In this document: one piece after another, positions 40,730-50,600 of the stretch
Position numbering within the stretch: the first letter of the stretch is position 1
Layout of the letters: each line of letters begins with the position of its first letter
Assembly (NCBI RefSeq): GCF_000521505.1
Contig: NZ_CP003915.1
Coordinates: forward strand, 2,418,001-2,482,000
Direction of reading: 5' to 3'
DNA: 64,000 nucleotides
From: Advenella mimigardefordensis DPN7
Lineage (GTDB): Bacteria; Pseudomonadota; Gammaproteobacteria; Burkholderiales; Burkholderiaceae_B
Notes under the pieces: generated by a model
Told to the model about the DNA's origin: nothing
Databases searched by the model: none
Seen by the model: the letters and a program-made list of their open reading frames with translations, nothing else
Position numbers and translations under genes: made by a program

Positions 40730-40745
40730 ATCCTAAAGGAACGAC

Positions 40746-41039
40746 ATGAGCGACGCCACATTCACTTTTAGGGTCGATGTAGCACTGAAAAGCGACTTTT
40801 CTACCGCCGCAAAAGCCCGCGACCGCAGTGCTGCGCAGCTACTACGCGACTTCATGCGGGATTTCGTCCGACAGCAGGAGGAAGCGGCCGCGCATGACGC
40901 CTGGTTTCGTCGTGAGGTACAAACAGGTCTGGACTCAGCCAATGCCGGCGACGTCATTCCGGCAGCCGAAGTGGAAGCCGAAGCTGAAGCCTGGCGGGCT
41001 GAAACACGCCGGAAAATGTCCCGCGTTACCAGATCGTGA
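40746..41039 (+). CDS. antitoxin of a ParDE/RelBE-like pair
   Basis: A 97-residue protein. The N-terminal ribbon-helix-helix-like segment (ATFTFRVDVALKSDFSTAAKARDRSAAQLLRDFM, in part) suits DNA binding. The C-terminal acidic part (residues 45-90, with DVIPAAEVEAEAEAWRAE) should wrap the toxin. It has AAAGGA seven bases before the ATG. Its stop overlaps the toxin start as GTGA, the usual coupling in such modules. Confidence 0.82.
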   Translation: MSDATFTFRVDVALKSDFSTAAKARDRSAAQLLRDFMRDFVRQQEEAAAHDAWFRREVQTGLDSANAGDVIPAAEVEAEAEAWRAETRRKMSRVTRS

Positions 41040-41434
41040 AGTTGGTCTGGACAAGGCCGGCGCACACTGACAGAAAGAAAATACGGGAATACATCGCGCA
41101 GCACGCACCGATGGCAGCATTGGCTCTCGATGAACTTTTTTCAGAGAAAGCAGCCCTGTTGCTCCACCATCCCGGCTTGGGGCGGACCGGCCGGGTACCC
41201 GGCACCCGCGAACTAGTCGCGCACCGGAATTACATCTTGATTTATGACACTGCCAGCGACACTGTACGTATTCTGCGCGTGCTACACGCTGCCAGACAGT
41301 GGCCACCACACCACACAGCAAAGGTGCTGTTGGAAGGGGTTGACGCGTTCGGCGCTTACTCACTACTGCCGGAAGAACGTGAATGGATCGACGCGCCACC
41401 CGCTGGCCGGGAATGGCTCCATGACGAAAATTGA
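41036..41434 (+). CDS. ParE/RelE-superfamily toxin
   Basis: A 132-residue toxin starting with GTG inside the antitoxin's last codons. KLVWTRPAHTDRKKIREYIAQHAP and LGRTGRVPGTRELVAHRNYILIYD are typical of ParE/RelE folds, and the strand VRILRVLHAARQWP ends the usual domain near residue 95. About 35 further residues (ending PEEREWIDAPPAGREWLHDEN in part) have no counterpart in standard toxins. Whether it targets gyrase (ParE) or ribosome-bound mRNA (RelE) is not decidable; the lack of clear RelE catalytic basics favours ParE. Confidence 0.85.
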   Translation: MKLVWTRPAHTDRKKIREYIAQHAPMAALALDELFSEKAALLLHHPGLGRTGRVPGTRELVAHRNYILIYDTASDTVRILRVLHAARQWPPHHTAKVLLEGVDAFGAYSLLPEEREWIDAPPAGREWLHDEN

Positions 41435-41470
41435 AGGGCATGGAAAATATAGTTGATCAAGGAACAAACA

Positions 41471-41908
41471 GTGAAAATCGAAAATGCGAAAAATACGGAG
41501 TATCAGCAGCTTATCGAAATATGGGAATCCTCGGTCCGGGCAACGCACGATTTCCTGGATGAGAGTGACCTTATTGAGCTGAAGTCTCTTATTCTGGATC
41601 AGTATTTCGACGCGGTTGAGTTGAGCGTTGCCAGGGCCGATGAGGGCGAACTATTAGGGTTTTGTGGCGTGCGCGATGGCAATATTGAGATGCTATTCGT
41701 TGCTCCGAAAGCACGCGGTAACGGCGTCGGGCCGTTGCTTATCCGGCATGCGATAAGCTCCGGGGGTGCTACCAGGGTGGATGTAAACGAGCAGAACGAG
41801 CAAGCGCTGGGATTCTATAAGCATCTTGGCTTTGAGGTGATTGGGCGTTCCCCTTTTGATGGCCAGGGCAAGCCTTATCCGCTTCTGCATATGCGACTGG
41901 TCGCGTGA
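41471..41908 (+). CDS. GNAT acetyltransferase, YjaB-like
   Basis: A 145-residue N-acetyltransferase. It matches the YjaB type through WESSVRATHDFLDE, VAPKARGNGVGPLLI (the acetyl-CoA loop), VDVNEQNEQALGFYKHLGF and GKPYPLLHM. The GTG start at 41471 is chosen because AAGGA lies seven bases before it; a TTG at 41453 would add six residues. The substrate is unknown. It follows the toxin gene closely on the same strand and may be cargo of the same accessory segment. Confidence 0.85.
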   Translation: MKIENAKNTEYQQLIEIWESSVRATHDFLDESDLIELKSLILDQYFDAVELSVARADEGELLGFCGVRDGNIEMLFVAPKARGNGVGPLLIRHAISSGGATRVDVNEQNEQALGFYKHLGFEVIGRSPFDGQGKPYPLLHMRLVA

Positions 41909-42092
41909 AACGCCATTGCCCTATAGTCCGGATACCGGACCTGAAAAGGCGGTCAGGTCAAATTGGCCGTCTTTATCATTAACTCAATTGCTCATTTACT
42001 GTGAGCGCCCGGTCCAGATCGTTCAGCCGGATTGCACCGAGATATGTGTCCGTGTATTTGCGATGAACACGATATGTCAATGAACGATTCTG

Positions 42093-42128
42093 TTTCGTTT
42101 ATTGTGATTTCGTTTATTTCGAATAAAC
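42093..42128. repeat. direct repeat TTTCGTTTATT joined to an inverted repeat
   Basis: TTTCGTTTATT occurs at 42093-42103 and 42108-42118. The second copy is part of the 17-bp palindrome GTTTATTTCGAATAAAC (42112-42128). It lies downstream of both the acetyltransferase gene and the orphan antitoxin gene, so it could be a weak AT-rich terminator or a protein site. Confidence 0.6.
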
Positions 42129-42152
42129 TTAATCTTGAGGTTGTCCCACTAC

Positions 42153-42383
42153 TCAGGATTTAAAATGGTCACGGTCAAAAACCGCCATTTCTTCGTCGGT
42201 CAATTTCACCTTGCGCCCGATGTCTGCCAGCAGATCTCCCAGCTTTACCCGACCTTCCGGCTTCACTGCGGTAGCCAGAATTTCGCACATTTCAGCTTGC
42301 AATGTACGACCGTTCTGCGCCGCCCTAACCAGGATGGCACGATGCACCTCTTCCGGCACATTCCTTATCGTTACCGCTCTCAT
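42153..42383 (-). CDS. FitA/VapB-type antitoxin without a toxin gene
   Basis: A 76-residue ribbon-helix-helix antitoxin. MRAVTIRNVPEEVHRAILVRAAQNGR and LQAEMCEILATA are the standard FitA/VapB DNA-binding domain; the C-terminal half should bind a PIN-domain toxin. In every known module the vapC/fitB gene follows directly, but the next 245 bp on this strand hold no reading frame with MxxLDTN or other PIN features. It is therefore an orphan, perhaps left after toxin loss, and could still neutralise a toxin encoded elsewhere. Confidence 0.85.
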   Translation of the reverse strand: MRAVTIRNVPEEVHRAILVRAAQNGRTLQAEMCEILATAVKPEGRVKLGDLLADIGRKVKLTDEEMAVFDRDHFKS

Positions 42384-42564
42384 GTCTCCAACTTCCTATT
42401 GATTGCTGTGAAATCAATTGTACCAACTGCATAAGCATATCAACGGCAACCGACCACGTCCCTTTCGCTGGCTCATCCTTCTTTCTTCGCGCTCAACTCC
42501 ACTTGTAGCTTAGCTTTGCGACGGGCACGTATAATCAGGATTACGGCGACAAGGAGACCAAATA

Positions 42565-43011
42565 TTGAAATTCATTCTGGCAATACTGCCGTTAGTGGCG
42601 CTTATCGCGCTGGCCGTCACTTTCCCAAAATGGCGACGTCGAAACAAAGGTGCAGAAGGATCCAGGGAGCTGCGCAAGATATCGCAAACCACCAAAACCT
42701 TTCGTCCAGGCAAAGATTGGCAGTTATTACCCACGAATTATTACTTCGATGATGAAAATTTCTATGAAATTCAGGTGGAGGTAAATACGCCTGTACCACT
42801 GAGCGCGATTACCAAAGTCGAGCGGGACAGTATCAAAGTGAACAACCGTTCTTTCTGGATAGTCACTTACACGGTCGATGGGCGGACGAAACAGGTGCGG
42901 TTTAGACACAACTACACGCTGTTCAATACGGCATTTGCCGATTTCCTCGATGCGGTTAAACGCGCAAATCCTGAGGCCAGCGTGCGCGAATTGAGCGCGT
43001 TTAGCTTCTAA
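42565..43011 (+). CDS. membrane-anchored protein of unknown function
   Basis: A 148-residue protein starting with TTG, preceded by AAGGAGA seven bases away. One N-terminal membrane helix (about residues 3-20) is followed by a basic stretch (KWRRRNKG) and a soluble domain of mixed beta structure (TPVPLSAITKVERDSI, SFWIVTYTVDGRTKQVRF). The orientation should place the soluble part in the cytoplasm. I do not recognise the family. The protein-like composition and good ribosome-binding site make it a real gene. Confidence 0.7.
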   Translation: MKFILAILPLVALIALAVTFPKWRRRNKGAEGSRELRKISQTTKTFRPGKDWQLLPTNYYFDDENFYEIQVEVNTPVPLSAITKVERDSIKVNNRSFWIVTYTVDGRTKQVRFRHNYTLFNTAFADFLDAVKRANPEASVRELSAFSF

Positions 43012-43118
43012 CAACAATACGGTGCCAGCCGCGTCGGCACCGTTGCCAAAACGCATTTCCCCAACACCAAGAAAACACCATGCACCGCTGGCAATTCTGC
43101 GGCATGCGTTTAATTTTT

Positions 43119-43153
43119 CTGAATTTTGGTCACTCATAGTGAGTAAAATTCAG
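43119..43153. repeat. 35-nt imperfect inverted repeat
   Basis: Arms of 16 nt (starting CTGAATTTT, ending AAAATTCAG) match at 14 positions around a 3-nt centre; the inner part is TCACT-CAT-AGTGA. T-rich sequence flanks it on both sides. It could be a bidirectional terminator or an operator for the small reading frame that follows. Confidence 0.75.
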
Positions 43154-43166
43154 TTTTAATAAACCC

Positions 43167-43352
43167 TTGTCGAGTGGAAAGAGTTTATTGAATATAAAAA
43201 AGATCACGCTAAGTGACTTTTTTAGAAAAAAACAAACGCAACAATATTCAGAAGCAACTGCTTTGCCAGAGGTTTCTCGATACCGTGCCTGGCATCACCC
43301 GCGCGATCATGATATCGGCGCTTTTTCGAGATATGGCTTTCAAATACTATGA
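43167..43352 (+). CDS. very small hypothetical protein, doubtful
   Basis: A frame of 61 codons starting with TTG; a second TTG at 43188 has GGAAAGAG just upstream and would give 54 residues. The sequence is basic and aromatic (ITLSDFFRKKQTQQY, SRYRAWHHPRDHDIG). Nothing in it is recognised. It lies between a large inverted repeat and the guaA terminator, and may be expressed from the former. Confidence 0.25.
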   Translation: MSSGKSLLNIKKITLSDFFRKKQTQQYSEATALPEVSRYRAWHHPRDHDIGAFSRYGFQIL

Positions 43353-43353
43353 A

Positions 43354-43398
43354 AAATGCCATTGATGATGTAAGCAATATCATCAATGGCATTCAATT
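43354..43398 (-). terminator. terminator of guaA, possibly bidirectional
   Basis: AATGCCATTGATGAT (43355-43369) and its exact complement (43379-43393) form a 15-bp stem with a 9-nt loop. On the minus strand TTTTT follows. On the plus strand the sequence continues AATTTTATTT. It is 40 bp beyond the guaA stop. Confidence 0.85.
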
Positions 43399-43433
43399 TT
43401 ATTTATTTAAATCAATAAATTAGAAAACAGCCC

Positions 43434-45026
43434 TCACTCCCACTCAATCGTCGCCGGCGGCTTGCTGGACACATCATAAACAACCCGGTTAATACCGCGC
43501 ACTTCATTGATAATACGAGAAGACACGCGCCCCAGTAGTGGATAAGGCAGTTGCGCCCAGTCGGCCGTCATGAAATCGGATGTTTGCACCGCGCGCAGCG
43601 CTACGACATAATCATAAGTACGACCATCACCCATCACGCCGACCGACTTGACCGGCAGGAATACAGCAAACGCCTGAGAGGTCAGGTCGTACCAGGATTT
43701 GCCTGATGCTTCATCAACGGTATTGCGCAGTTCTTCAATAAAGATTGCATCGGCCTTGCGCAGCAGATCAGCATATTCTTTCTTGACTTCACCCAGGATA
43801 CGCACGCCCAGACCCGGACCGGGGAATGGGTGACGGTATACCATATGGTGCGGCAAGCCTAGCGCAATGCCCAGTTCGCGTACTTCATCCTTGAACAGTT
43901 CGCGCAAAGGCTCCAGCAATTGCAGGTTCAGCGTTTCAGGCAGGCCGCCCACATTATGATGAGATTTGATGGCAACAGCCTTACCGGTTTTGGCGCCGGC
44001 CGATTCAATCACATCGGGATAGATGGTGCCCTGAGCCAGCCAGCGTGCACTTTTGCGTTTACTGGCTTCATCCTGGAATACTTCAACAAATTCCTTACCG
44101 ATAATTTTGCGTTTTTTCTCAGGATCGGTTTCGCCGGCCAGTTTGCTCATAAAGGCTTCAGTGGCGTCCACATGAATCACGTTCACGCCCAGATGCTCAC
44201 CAAAAATCTTCATGACCTGCTCTGCCTCATTCAGACGTAGCAGACCGTGATCCACAAAGACGCAGGTAAGCTGATCGCCAATGGCTTTGTGAATCAGCGC
44301 TGCGGCAACCGAGGAATCCACACCGCCAGACAGACCAAGAATGACATCATCGCTTCCCACCTGCTCACGAATACGCGCGACTGCCTCTTCCACATAGTCG
44401 GGCATGTTCCAGTCATTAGTGCAACCACAAATGTCATTGACAAAACGGTTCAGCAATGCCCGGCCCTGGGTTGTATGCGTGACTTCAGGGTGAAACTGTA
44501 CGCCGTAGAAATGGCGGGTTTCATCGGCCATACCGGCAATTGGGCAGGATGGAGTAGACGCCATCAGCACAAAGCCCTGGGGCAGCTCGGTCACCTTGTC
44601 GCCATGACTCATCCAGACCTTGAGCATGCCATGGCCTTCTGGCGTAACAAAATCGGCAATATCTTTAAGCAGAGCAGTATGGCCATGGGCGCGCACTTCC
44701 GCGTAACCGAATTCGCGATGATCGGACCAGCTAACTTTACCGCCCAGTTGCGACGCCATGGCCTGCATGCCGTAACAGATACCCAGCACAGGTACACCCA
44801 GCTCAAATACTTGTTGCGGTACTTTGAGCGAGGCTTCATCATAAGCAGATGAGTGGCTGCCGGACAGAATCACGCCCTTCAGGCCCAGGCTCTGCTGCTC
44901 AGCCAAAAAAGCCGCATCAACATCACCGGGATGAATTTCACAAAACACCCCGGCTTCGCGCACGCGCCGTGCAATAAGTTGGGTAACCTGTGAACCGTAA
45001 TCGAGAATCAGAATCCGCTGATGCAT
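43434..45026 (-). CDS. guaA: GMP synthase (glutamine-hydrolysing)
   Basis: Converts XMP to GMP. It has 530 residues from the ATG at 45026 ([20 protein letters not shown]); an ATG seven codons earlier lacks conservation. The class I amidotransferase domain has Cys84 in [10 protein letters not shown] and [11 protein letters not shown]. The PP-loop ATPase domain has [15 protein letters not shown]; the dimer domain ends TIEWE. It is the last gene of the purine group in this window, separated from guaB by a hydrolase gene on the other strand. Confidence 0.97.
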   Translation of the reverse strand: MHQRILILDYGSQVTQLIARRVREAGVFCEIHPGDVDAAFLAEQQSLGLKGVILSGSHSSAYDEASLKVPQQVFELGVPVLGICYGMQAMASQLGGKVSWSDHREFGYAEVRAHGHTALLKDIADFVTPEGHGMLKVWMSHGDKVTELPQGFVLMASTPSCPIAGMADETRHFYGVQFHPEVTHTTQGRALLNRFVNDICGCTNDWNMPDYVEEAVARIREQVGSDDVILGLSGGVDSSVAAALIHKAIGDQLTCVFVDHGLLRLNEAEQVMKIFGEHLGVNVIHVDATEAFMSKLAGETDPEKKRKIIGKEFVEVFQDEASKRKSARWLAQGTIYPDVIESAGAKTGKAVAIKSHHNVGGLPETLNLQLLEPLRELFKDEVRELGIALGLPHHMVYRHPFPGPGLGVRILGEVKKEYADLLRKADAIFIEELRNTVDEASGKSWYDLTSQAFAVFLPVKSVGVMGDGRTYDYVVALRAVQTSDFMTADWAQLPYPLLGRVSSRIINEVRGINRVVYDVSSKPPATIEWE

Positions 45027-45136
45027 GCTATATCCGCCTGAGGACAAAAGAAAAGAAATTGGAAGACGATATTATAATGGCTGCGCGCCCCAAATCCGTG
45101 TCAAACCCTGACTGCGCATAAGATGGAACAGTATCA

Positions 45137-45946
45137 ATGACGAATGATCGAAATCAACCTCTTGCCAACCCTGCTTCTCCAGCAAAAACCTTTATGCTGG
45201 TGCATGGCGCCTGGCACGGCGCGTGGGTCTGGCATGAGGTTGCGCAATGCCTGCGAAATCAGGGGCATATTGTTTACACCCCCACACTAACAGGCCTGGG
45301 AGATCGTGCCGCCGAGCTTTCGGCAGATATTTCACTCGAAACGTTTATCAAGGATATAGAAACAGCGATATTACATCCGCAATCAGCACCTGCGCTTGTC
45401 GCTACACCCGACGCCGACGCTGCCGAAGCACTTAGCAATGTCATTCTGGTCGGCCACAGTTTTGCCGGTCTGGTGATCAGCGGTGTGGCCGATCACATTG
45501 CCGATCACCTGAACCGCCTGATTTACCTGGATGCGTTTGTACTGCCCTCGGGACAATCCACTTTTGCCACCTTACCCGAAAAAGTAGTCAATGCGCTGAC
45601 GGCATCTGCCCAGGCTCATCGTGGCTATGGCATTCCCGTACCTGATCCGATACATCTGGGTATTCCGGCCGACACAGACCAATATACCTTTGCTCGCGGG
45701 AAATTAACGCCACATCCGATCAACACCTACGCCAGCGCACTCTCACTGAACGCACCATTAGGTGCCGGCGTGAAAAAAATCTATCTGGCCTGCACCGCTC
45801 CACCCTATAAGCCGGTGGCCGCAACGCATGACTGGGTCAGGAGTCAGCCCGACTGGATATGGGATGAGCTGAGCAGTTCCCACTCCGCCCCTTTACTGGC
45901 GCCGAAAATGGTGGCTGAAAAACTGCTGGCGCTAACGGCGTTGTGA
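45137..45946 (+). CDS. alpha/beta hydrolase
   Basis: A 269-residue esterase-like hydrolase. The oxyanion motif is LVHGAWHGAWVWHEV, the nucleophile elbow LVGHSFAGLVISG, and the likely catalytic His lies in SSHSAPLLAPK near the C-terminus. The family includes salicylate and polyneuridine esterases and EstC-like enzymes. It is read against guaA and guaB and lies between them. The catalytic residues look intact; the substrate is unknown. Confidence 0.88.
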   Translation: MTNDRNQPLANPASPAKTFMLVHGAWHGAWVWHEVAQCLRNQGHIVYTPTLTGLGDRAAELSADISLETFIKDIETAILHPQSAPALVATPDADAAEALSNVILVGHSFAGLVISGVADHIADHLNRLIYLDAFVLPSGQSTFATLPEKVVNALTASAQAHRGYGIPVPDPIHLGIPADTDQYTFARGKLTPHPINTYASALSLNAPLGAGVKKIYLACTAPPYKPVAATHDWVRSQPDWIWDELSSSHSAPLLAPKMVAEKLLALTAL

Positions 45947-45962
45947 TAAAACAGCGGACAGC

Positions 45963-45998
45963 AAAAAACCCGGGACTGCTATAAACAATACCGGGTTT
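45963..45998 (-). terminator. terminator of guaB
   Basis: AAACCCGG (45966-45973) and CCGGGTTT (45991-45998) pair perfectly; six T follow on the minus strand, with three of them inside the stem. It lies 65 bp past the guaB stop, between the converging ends of guaB and the hydrolase gene. Confidence 0.82.
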
Positions 45999-46063
45999 CG
46001 ATGCCAAACTATCCAGATAGCCAGTGAGCCACGATCAGCGCAGATACGCTGGCTGCACGCCAT

Positions 46064-47524
46064 TTATTCGGCGCGGTAGTTTGGCGCCTCTTTAGTGATT
46101 TGTACATCGTGGACATGCGATTCACGTACACCCGCAGAGGTAATCTCCACAAACTGCGGTACTGTGCGCATATCATCGATTGTCGCGCAACCACAATATC
46201 CCATTGAAGCACGGATACCACCCACCAGTTGGTAAATGATTGCCAGCACACTGCCTTTATATGGCACGCGGCCTTCAATACCTTCCGGTACCAGTTTATC
46301 TGCATTGTTGGCAGGATCCTGGAAATAACGATCGGCAGAGCCTTTTTCCATGGCACCCAGACTACCCATACCGCGGTAGGACTTATAGGAACGCCCCTGG
46401 AACAAGACCACTTCGCCAGGAGACTCTTCAGTACCGGCGAACATGCCACCCATCATGCAGGCAAACGCCCCGGCAACCAGCGCCTTGGATACATCGCCGG
46501 AATAACGAATACCACCATCGGCGATAAGCGGCACACCTGTACCTTCCAGTTCCTTGGCCACATCGGAGATGGCAGTGATTTGAGGCACGCCGACACCGGC
46601 CACGATCCGCGTGGTGCAGATTGAACCCGGGCCAATACCTACTTTGACACCGTCAGCACCGGCTTCAACCAATGCTCTGGCGGCTTCGGCGGTCGCAATA
46701 TTGCCGCCAATTACATCAATTTCAGGGAAGTTCTCCTTAACCCAGCGCACGCGATCCAGCACACCCTGAGAGTGGCCGTGTGCAGTATCCACAATAATGA
46801 CGTCGACATCGGCAGCAGCAAGCTTGCGTACGCGCTCTTCTGTACCCTCGCCCACGCCAACGGCCGCACCCACACGCAATTGACCGAATTCGTCTTTGCA
46901 GGCGTTGGGATGTTCCGTATTCTTGACGATATCCTTGACCGTCGCCAGGCCACGCAATTCAAAATTGTCGTTGACGATCAGAACCCGTTCCAGACGATAC
47001 TTATGCATCAGGGCCTGAGCTTCACTCAGCGTACCCCCTTCATGCATGGTGATCAGCCGTTCCTTGGGCGTCATCACAGATGTGAGTGGCACATCAAGCC
47101 GATCTTCAAAACGCAGATCGCGATTGGTCACAATACCAACTACCTTGCCGTTATCCACCACGGGCAAACCGGAGATGCCATGCTTTTTCTGCAGAGCAAT
47201 CGCGTCGCGTACCTTCATATCGGATGTAACCGACACTGGGTCGATAACAATGCCGAATTCATGGCGTTTGACTCGGGCCACTTCTGCTGCCTGCTCGTCT
47301 GCAGTCATGTTCTTGTGGATAATCCCGATTCCGCCTTCCTGAGCCATTGCAATGGCCAGACGTGATTCGGTAACCGTATCCATGGCAGCTGAGACCAGCG
47401 GAATATTCAGAGTGATATTACGGGTAAGTTTGGTTTTGAGAGACGTGTCGCGTGGCAACACATTTGAGTACGCGGGTACCAGAAGAACATCGTCAAAGGT
47501 AAGCGCTTTTTGAATGAGACGCAT
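46064..47524 (-). CDS. guaB: IMP dehydrogenase
   Basis: Oxidises IMP to XMP with NAD, the rate-limiting step of GMP synthesis. It has 486 residues from the ATG at 47524 ([20 protein letters not shown]). The catalytic domain is interrupted by two CBS domains (about 95-200). The active-site loop [18 protein letters not shown] carries the catalytic Cys; [13 protein letters not shown] and GMGSLGAM bind the phosphate. Its own terminator separates it from guaA, so the two are not one simple operon here. Confidence 0.97.
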   Translation of the reverse strand: MRLIQKALTFDDVLLVPAYSNVLPRDTSLKTKLTRNITLNIPLVSAAMDTVTESRLAIAMAQEGGIGIIHKNMTADEQAAEVARVKRHEFGIVIDPVSVTSDMKVRDAIALQKKHGISGLPVVDNGKVVGIVTNRDLRFEDRLDVPLTSVMTPKERLITMHEGGTLSEAQALMHKYRLERVLIVNDNFELRGLATVKDIVKNTEHPNACKDEFGQLRVGAAVGVGEGTEERVRKLAAADVDVIIVDTAHGHSQGVLDRVRWVKENFPEIDVIGGNIATAEAARALVEAGADGVKVGIGPGSICTTRIVAGVGVPQITAISDVAKELEGTGVPLIADGGIRYSGDVSKALVAGAFACMMGGMFAGTEESPGEVVLFQGRSYKSYRGMGSLGAMEKGSADRYFQDPANNADKLVPEGIEGRVPYKGSVLAIIYQLVGGIRASMGYCGCATIDDMRTVPQFVEITSAGVRESHVHDVQITKEAPNYRAE

Positions 47525-47626
47525 GAAATAACTCCGGGCGCAAAGCAAAATTATACGCTTGCGCCCGGACGGAATCAACCGCGTTCGCCCAAACAGCGAG
47601 AAATTTCCCGCTGCGGCCGCCGCTTT

Positions 47627-50600
47627 CTATCCAATTGCCACACGGGCGTTCATGAACATCCGCATCCAGGGTGTGTAGTCGCCACCGGAATCCTGCTCGC
47701 CCCAGCTGTCCGGGTGCCAGGACATCATGACATTGCGCGTTACCCTTTCCGGGTGCGGCATCATAATGGTGAAGCGGCCATCTGCCGTGGTAACCGAGGC
47801 AATCCCCTGCGGACTGCCATTGGGGTTGGCCGGATAGGCTTCTGTGACAAAGCCCGCGTTCGATACATACCGCAAGGCGGTTTGCACCGTGTTGATATTA
47901 CCCTGCAGGCCAAAATCAGCAAAACCTTCACCGTGCGCCACGGCTATCGGCAGACGGCTGCCCTGCATGCCGTTAAAGAAGATGGATGGGGAGGCTTCAA
48001 TCTGCACCAGACTCAGACGGGCTTCGTACTTGGCCGATTGGTTATACGTAAACCGCGGCCAATCCTGCGCGCCAGGAATCATATCGGCCAGCGTGGCCAG
48101 CATCTGGCAACCATTGCACACACCCAATGCAAATACATCGGGCCGTGCAAAGAAAGCGGCAAATTGCGCAGACAAGGCCGAATTGAACCGGATGGTGCGT
48201 GCCCACCCTTCGCCGGCGCCAAGCACGTCGCCGTAACTGAATCCCCCTACTGCCACCATGGCCTGATAGTCGTTGAGCGAGGTGCGGCCGGACAGCAGGT
48301 CTGTCATGTGCACGTCGTAGGCATCAAAGCCAGCCTTGTCGAAGGCCCAGGCCATTTCTACCTGGCTGTTGCAGCCCTGTTCGCGCAAGATGGCAATTTT
48401 CGGACGTATGCCACTTGAAATAAACGGTGCGGCAAGCGGCTCTTGGGGGTCAAAGCCGATAACAGTATTCAGCCCGGGATCTTCGCGCTCGTCCCAGCTA
48501 TTGAACTCGGCCAGGGCGCTGGCCGGGTTATCACGGCGCTTCATGATTTCATAAGTAACCTGACTCCAGGCCTTGCCCAGCTCCACACGATCCAGACCAA
48601 AAATGCGGCGTCCATCACGGTAAAACTCGATCTGATCAGACGTATTCGGCGCACCAATTACATTTGAAATACGGGACAGCCCCGCTTCACGCAAGGCCTG
48701 CAATACCAGGTCGCGCTGTTCGGCACGCACCTGAATGACCGCACCGGCCTCTTCGTTGAACAGCGCCTTGACCGTCAATTCGTCGCGCTGCACCGCCACC
48801 TGTTCAGGGCGAATTTTATAATCACCCCAGTCCGCTGAGGTTTCGTCAAACGTCAACATATCCAGATTGATGGATACGCCCACATGGCCCGCGAAAGCCA
48901 TTTCGGCGACCGTGGCAAGCAGACCGCCATCGGAACGGTCATGATAGGCCAGGATCATCCCGCGCTCAACCAGCGAGCGGATGGTAAGGAAAAAGGTTTT
49001 AAGCAGTTCAGGATCGTCCAGATCGGGCACTTCAGAACCGTATTGGTCAATCACATTTGACAGCACCGAGCCGGCCAGACGTTGCCGGCCCTGCCCCAGA
49101 TCCAGCAAAATCAATGCCGTGTCGCCCTGATCTGTCACCAGCTGCGGCGTCAGGGTTTTGCGTGTATCGGCCACCGGAGCAAAAGCAGTGATAACCAACG
49201 AAACCGGCGCAACCACTTCTTTAGCCTGATCCTGCTCATCCCAGCGGGTGCGCATGGATAAGGAATCCTTACCCACAGGAATGGACAGACCGATAGTCTG
49301 GCATAGGGTTGACACAGCGTTCACCGTATCAAACAGCGCTGCATCCTGACCCTCGAAACCGCAAGCAGCCATCCAGTTGGCGGACAGCTTGATATCTTCC
49401 AGTGCTGCCACATCTGCAGCAGCCAGATTGGTTAACGCTTCGGCAACGGCCATACGGCCGGATGCGGGCGCGTTACCAATGGCCAGCGGTGTGCGCTCGC
49501 CCATCGCCATGGCTTCGCCGCGCACGGATTCATAATCAGCCAGCGTAACGGCGCAATCGGCTACAGGCACCTGCCATGGGCCAACCATCTGATCTCTTGA
49601 ACACAGCCCGCCCACCGTACGATCGCCAATCGTAATCAGAAATGATTTGCTGGCCACCGTGGGGTGACGCATGACCTGCAATGAAATGTCTGCCAGATCC
49701 AGGCCGGTCACGTCCATTGGCACCAGCTTGCGCGCTTTGTGCTCGGCCTGGCGTTGCATACGAGGCAATTTACCCAGAATCACGTCCATTGGCATATCAA
49801 CAGGTGCGGGGCCCGCTGCCTGCGAATCAGCCTTCGTATCGGCGAACCCCGGCAGGCCCTGACCGTCGGAGACGGTAAGCTGGCGCTCTACCGTGGTGAC
49901 GCCAACAACGGCGAACGGGCAGCGTTCGCGTACGGCAATGGCTTCGAAACGCGCCAGGTCGTCTGGCAGAATAGCCAGCACATAACGTTCCTGTGCTTCA
50001 TTGCTCCAGATTTCCGCAGCCGATAAACCGGACTCTTCCAGATGAACCCGCTGCAGGTCAAAAATCGCGCCGCGACCGGCGTCATTGACCAGCTCGGGAA
50101 AGGCGTTAGACAAACCACCCGCACCCACATCATGAATCGCAATGATCGGGTTATTCTCTTTCAACTGCCAGCAGCGATCAATCACTTCCTGGGCACGGCG
50201 CTCCAGCTCCGGGTTGCCGCGCTGCACCGAATCGAAATCAAGCTGTGCGGTATTGGCGCCAGCGCTCATGGACGAGGCCGCACTGCCCCCCATCCCAATC
50301 CGCATGCCGGGCCCGCCAAGCTGGATCAGCAGTGCCTGCCCCGGTATGACGTCTTTGTGTGTGAGTGCGGCATCAATGCTGCCCAGGCCACCTGCAATCA
50401 TAATGGGCTTGTGATACCCCCAGCGTACGCCATCAACCGTTTGTTCGAACGTACGGAAATAGCCCAGCAGGTTCGGTCTGCCGAATTCGTTATTGAATGC
50501 AGCGCCGCCAATAGGTCCTTCAATCATGATATCCAGCGGACTGGCGATCCGGTCAGGCAGCCCATAGGGCGTGGCTTCACGCGACTCGGCAATGTCCGGC

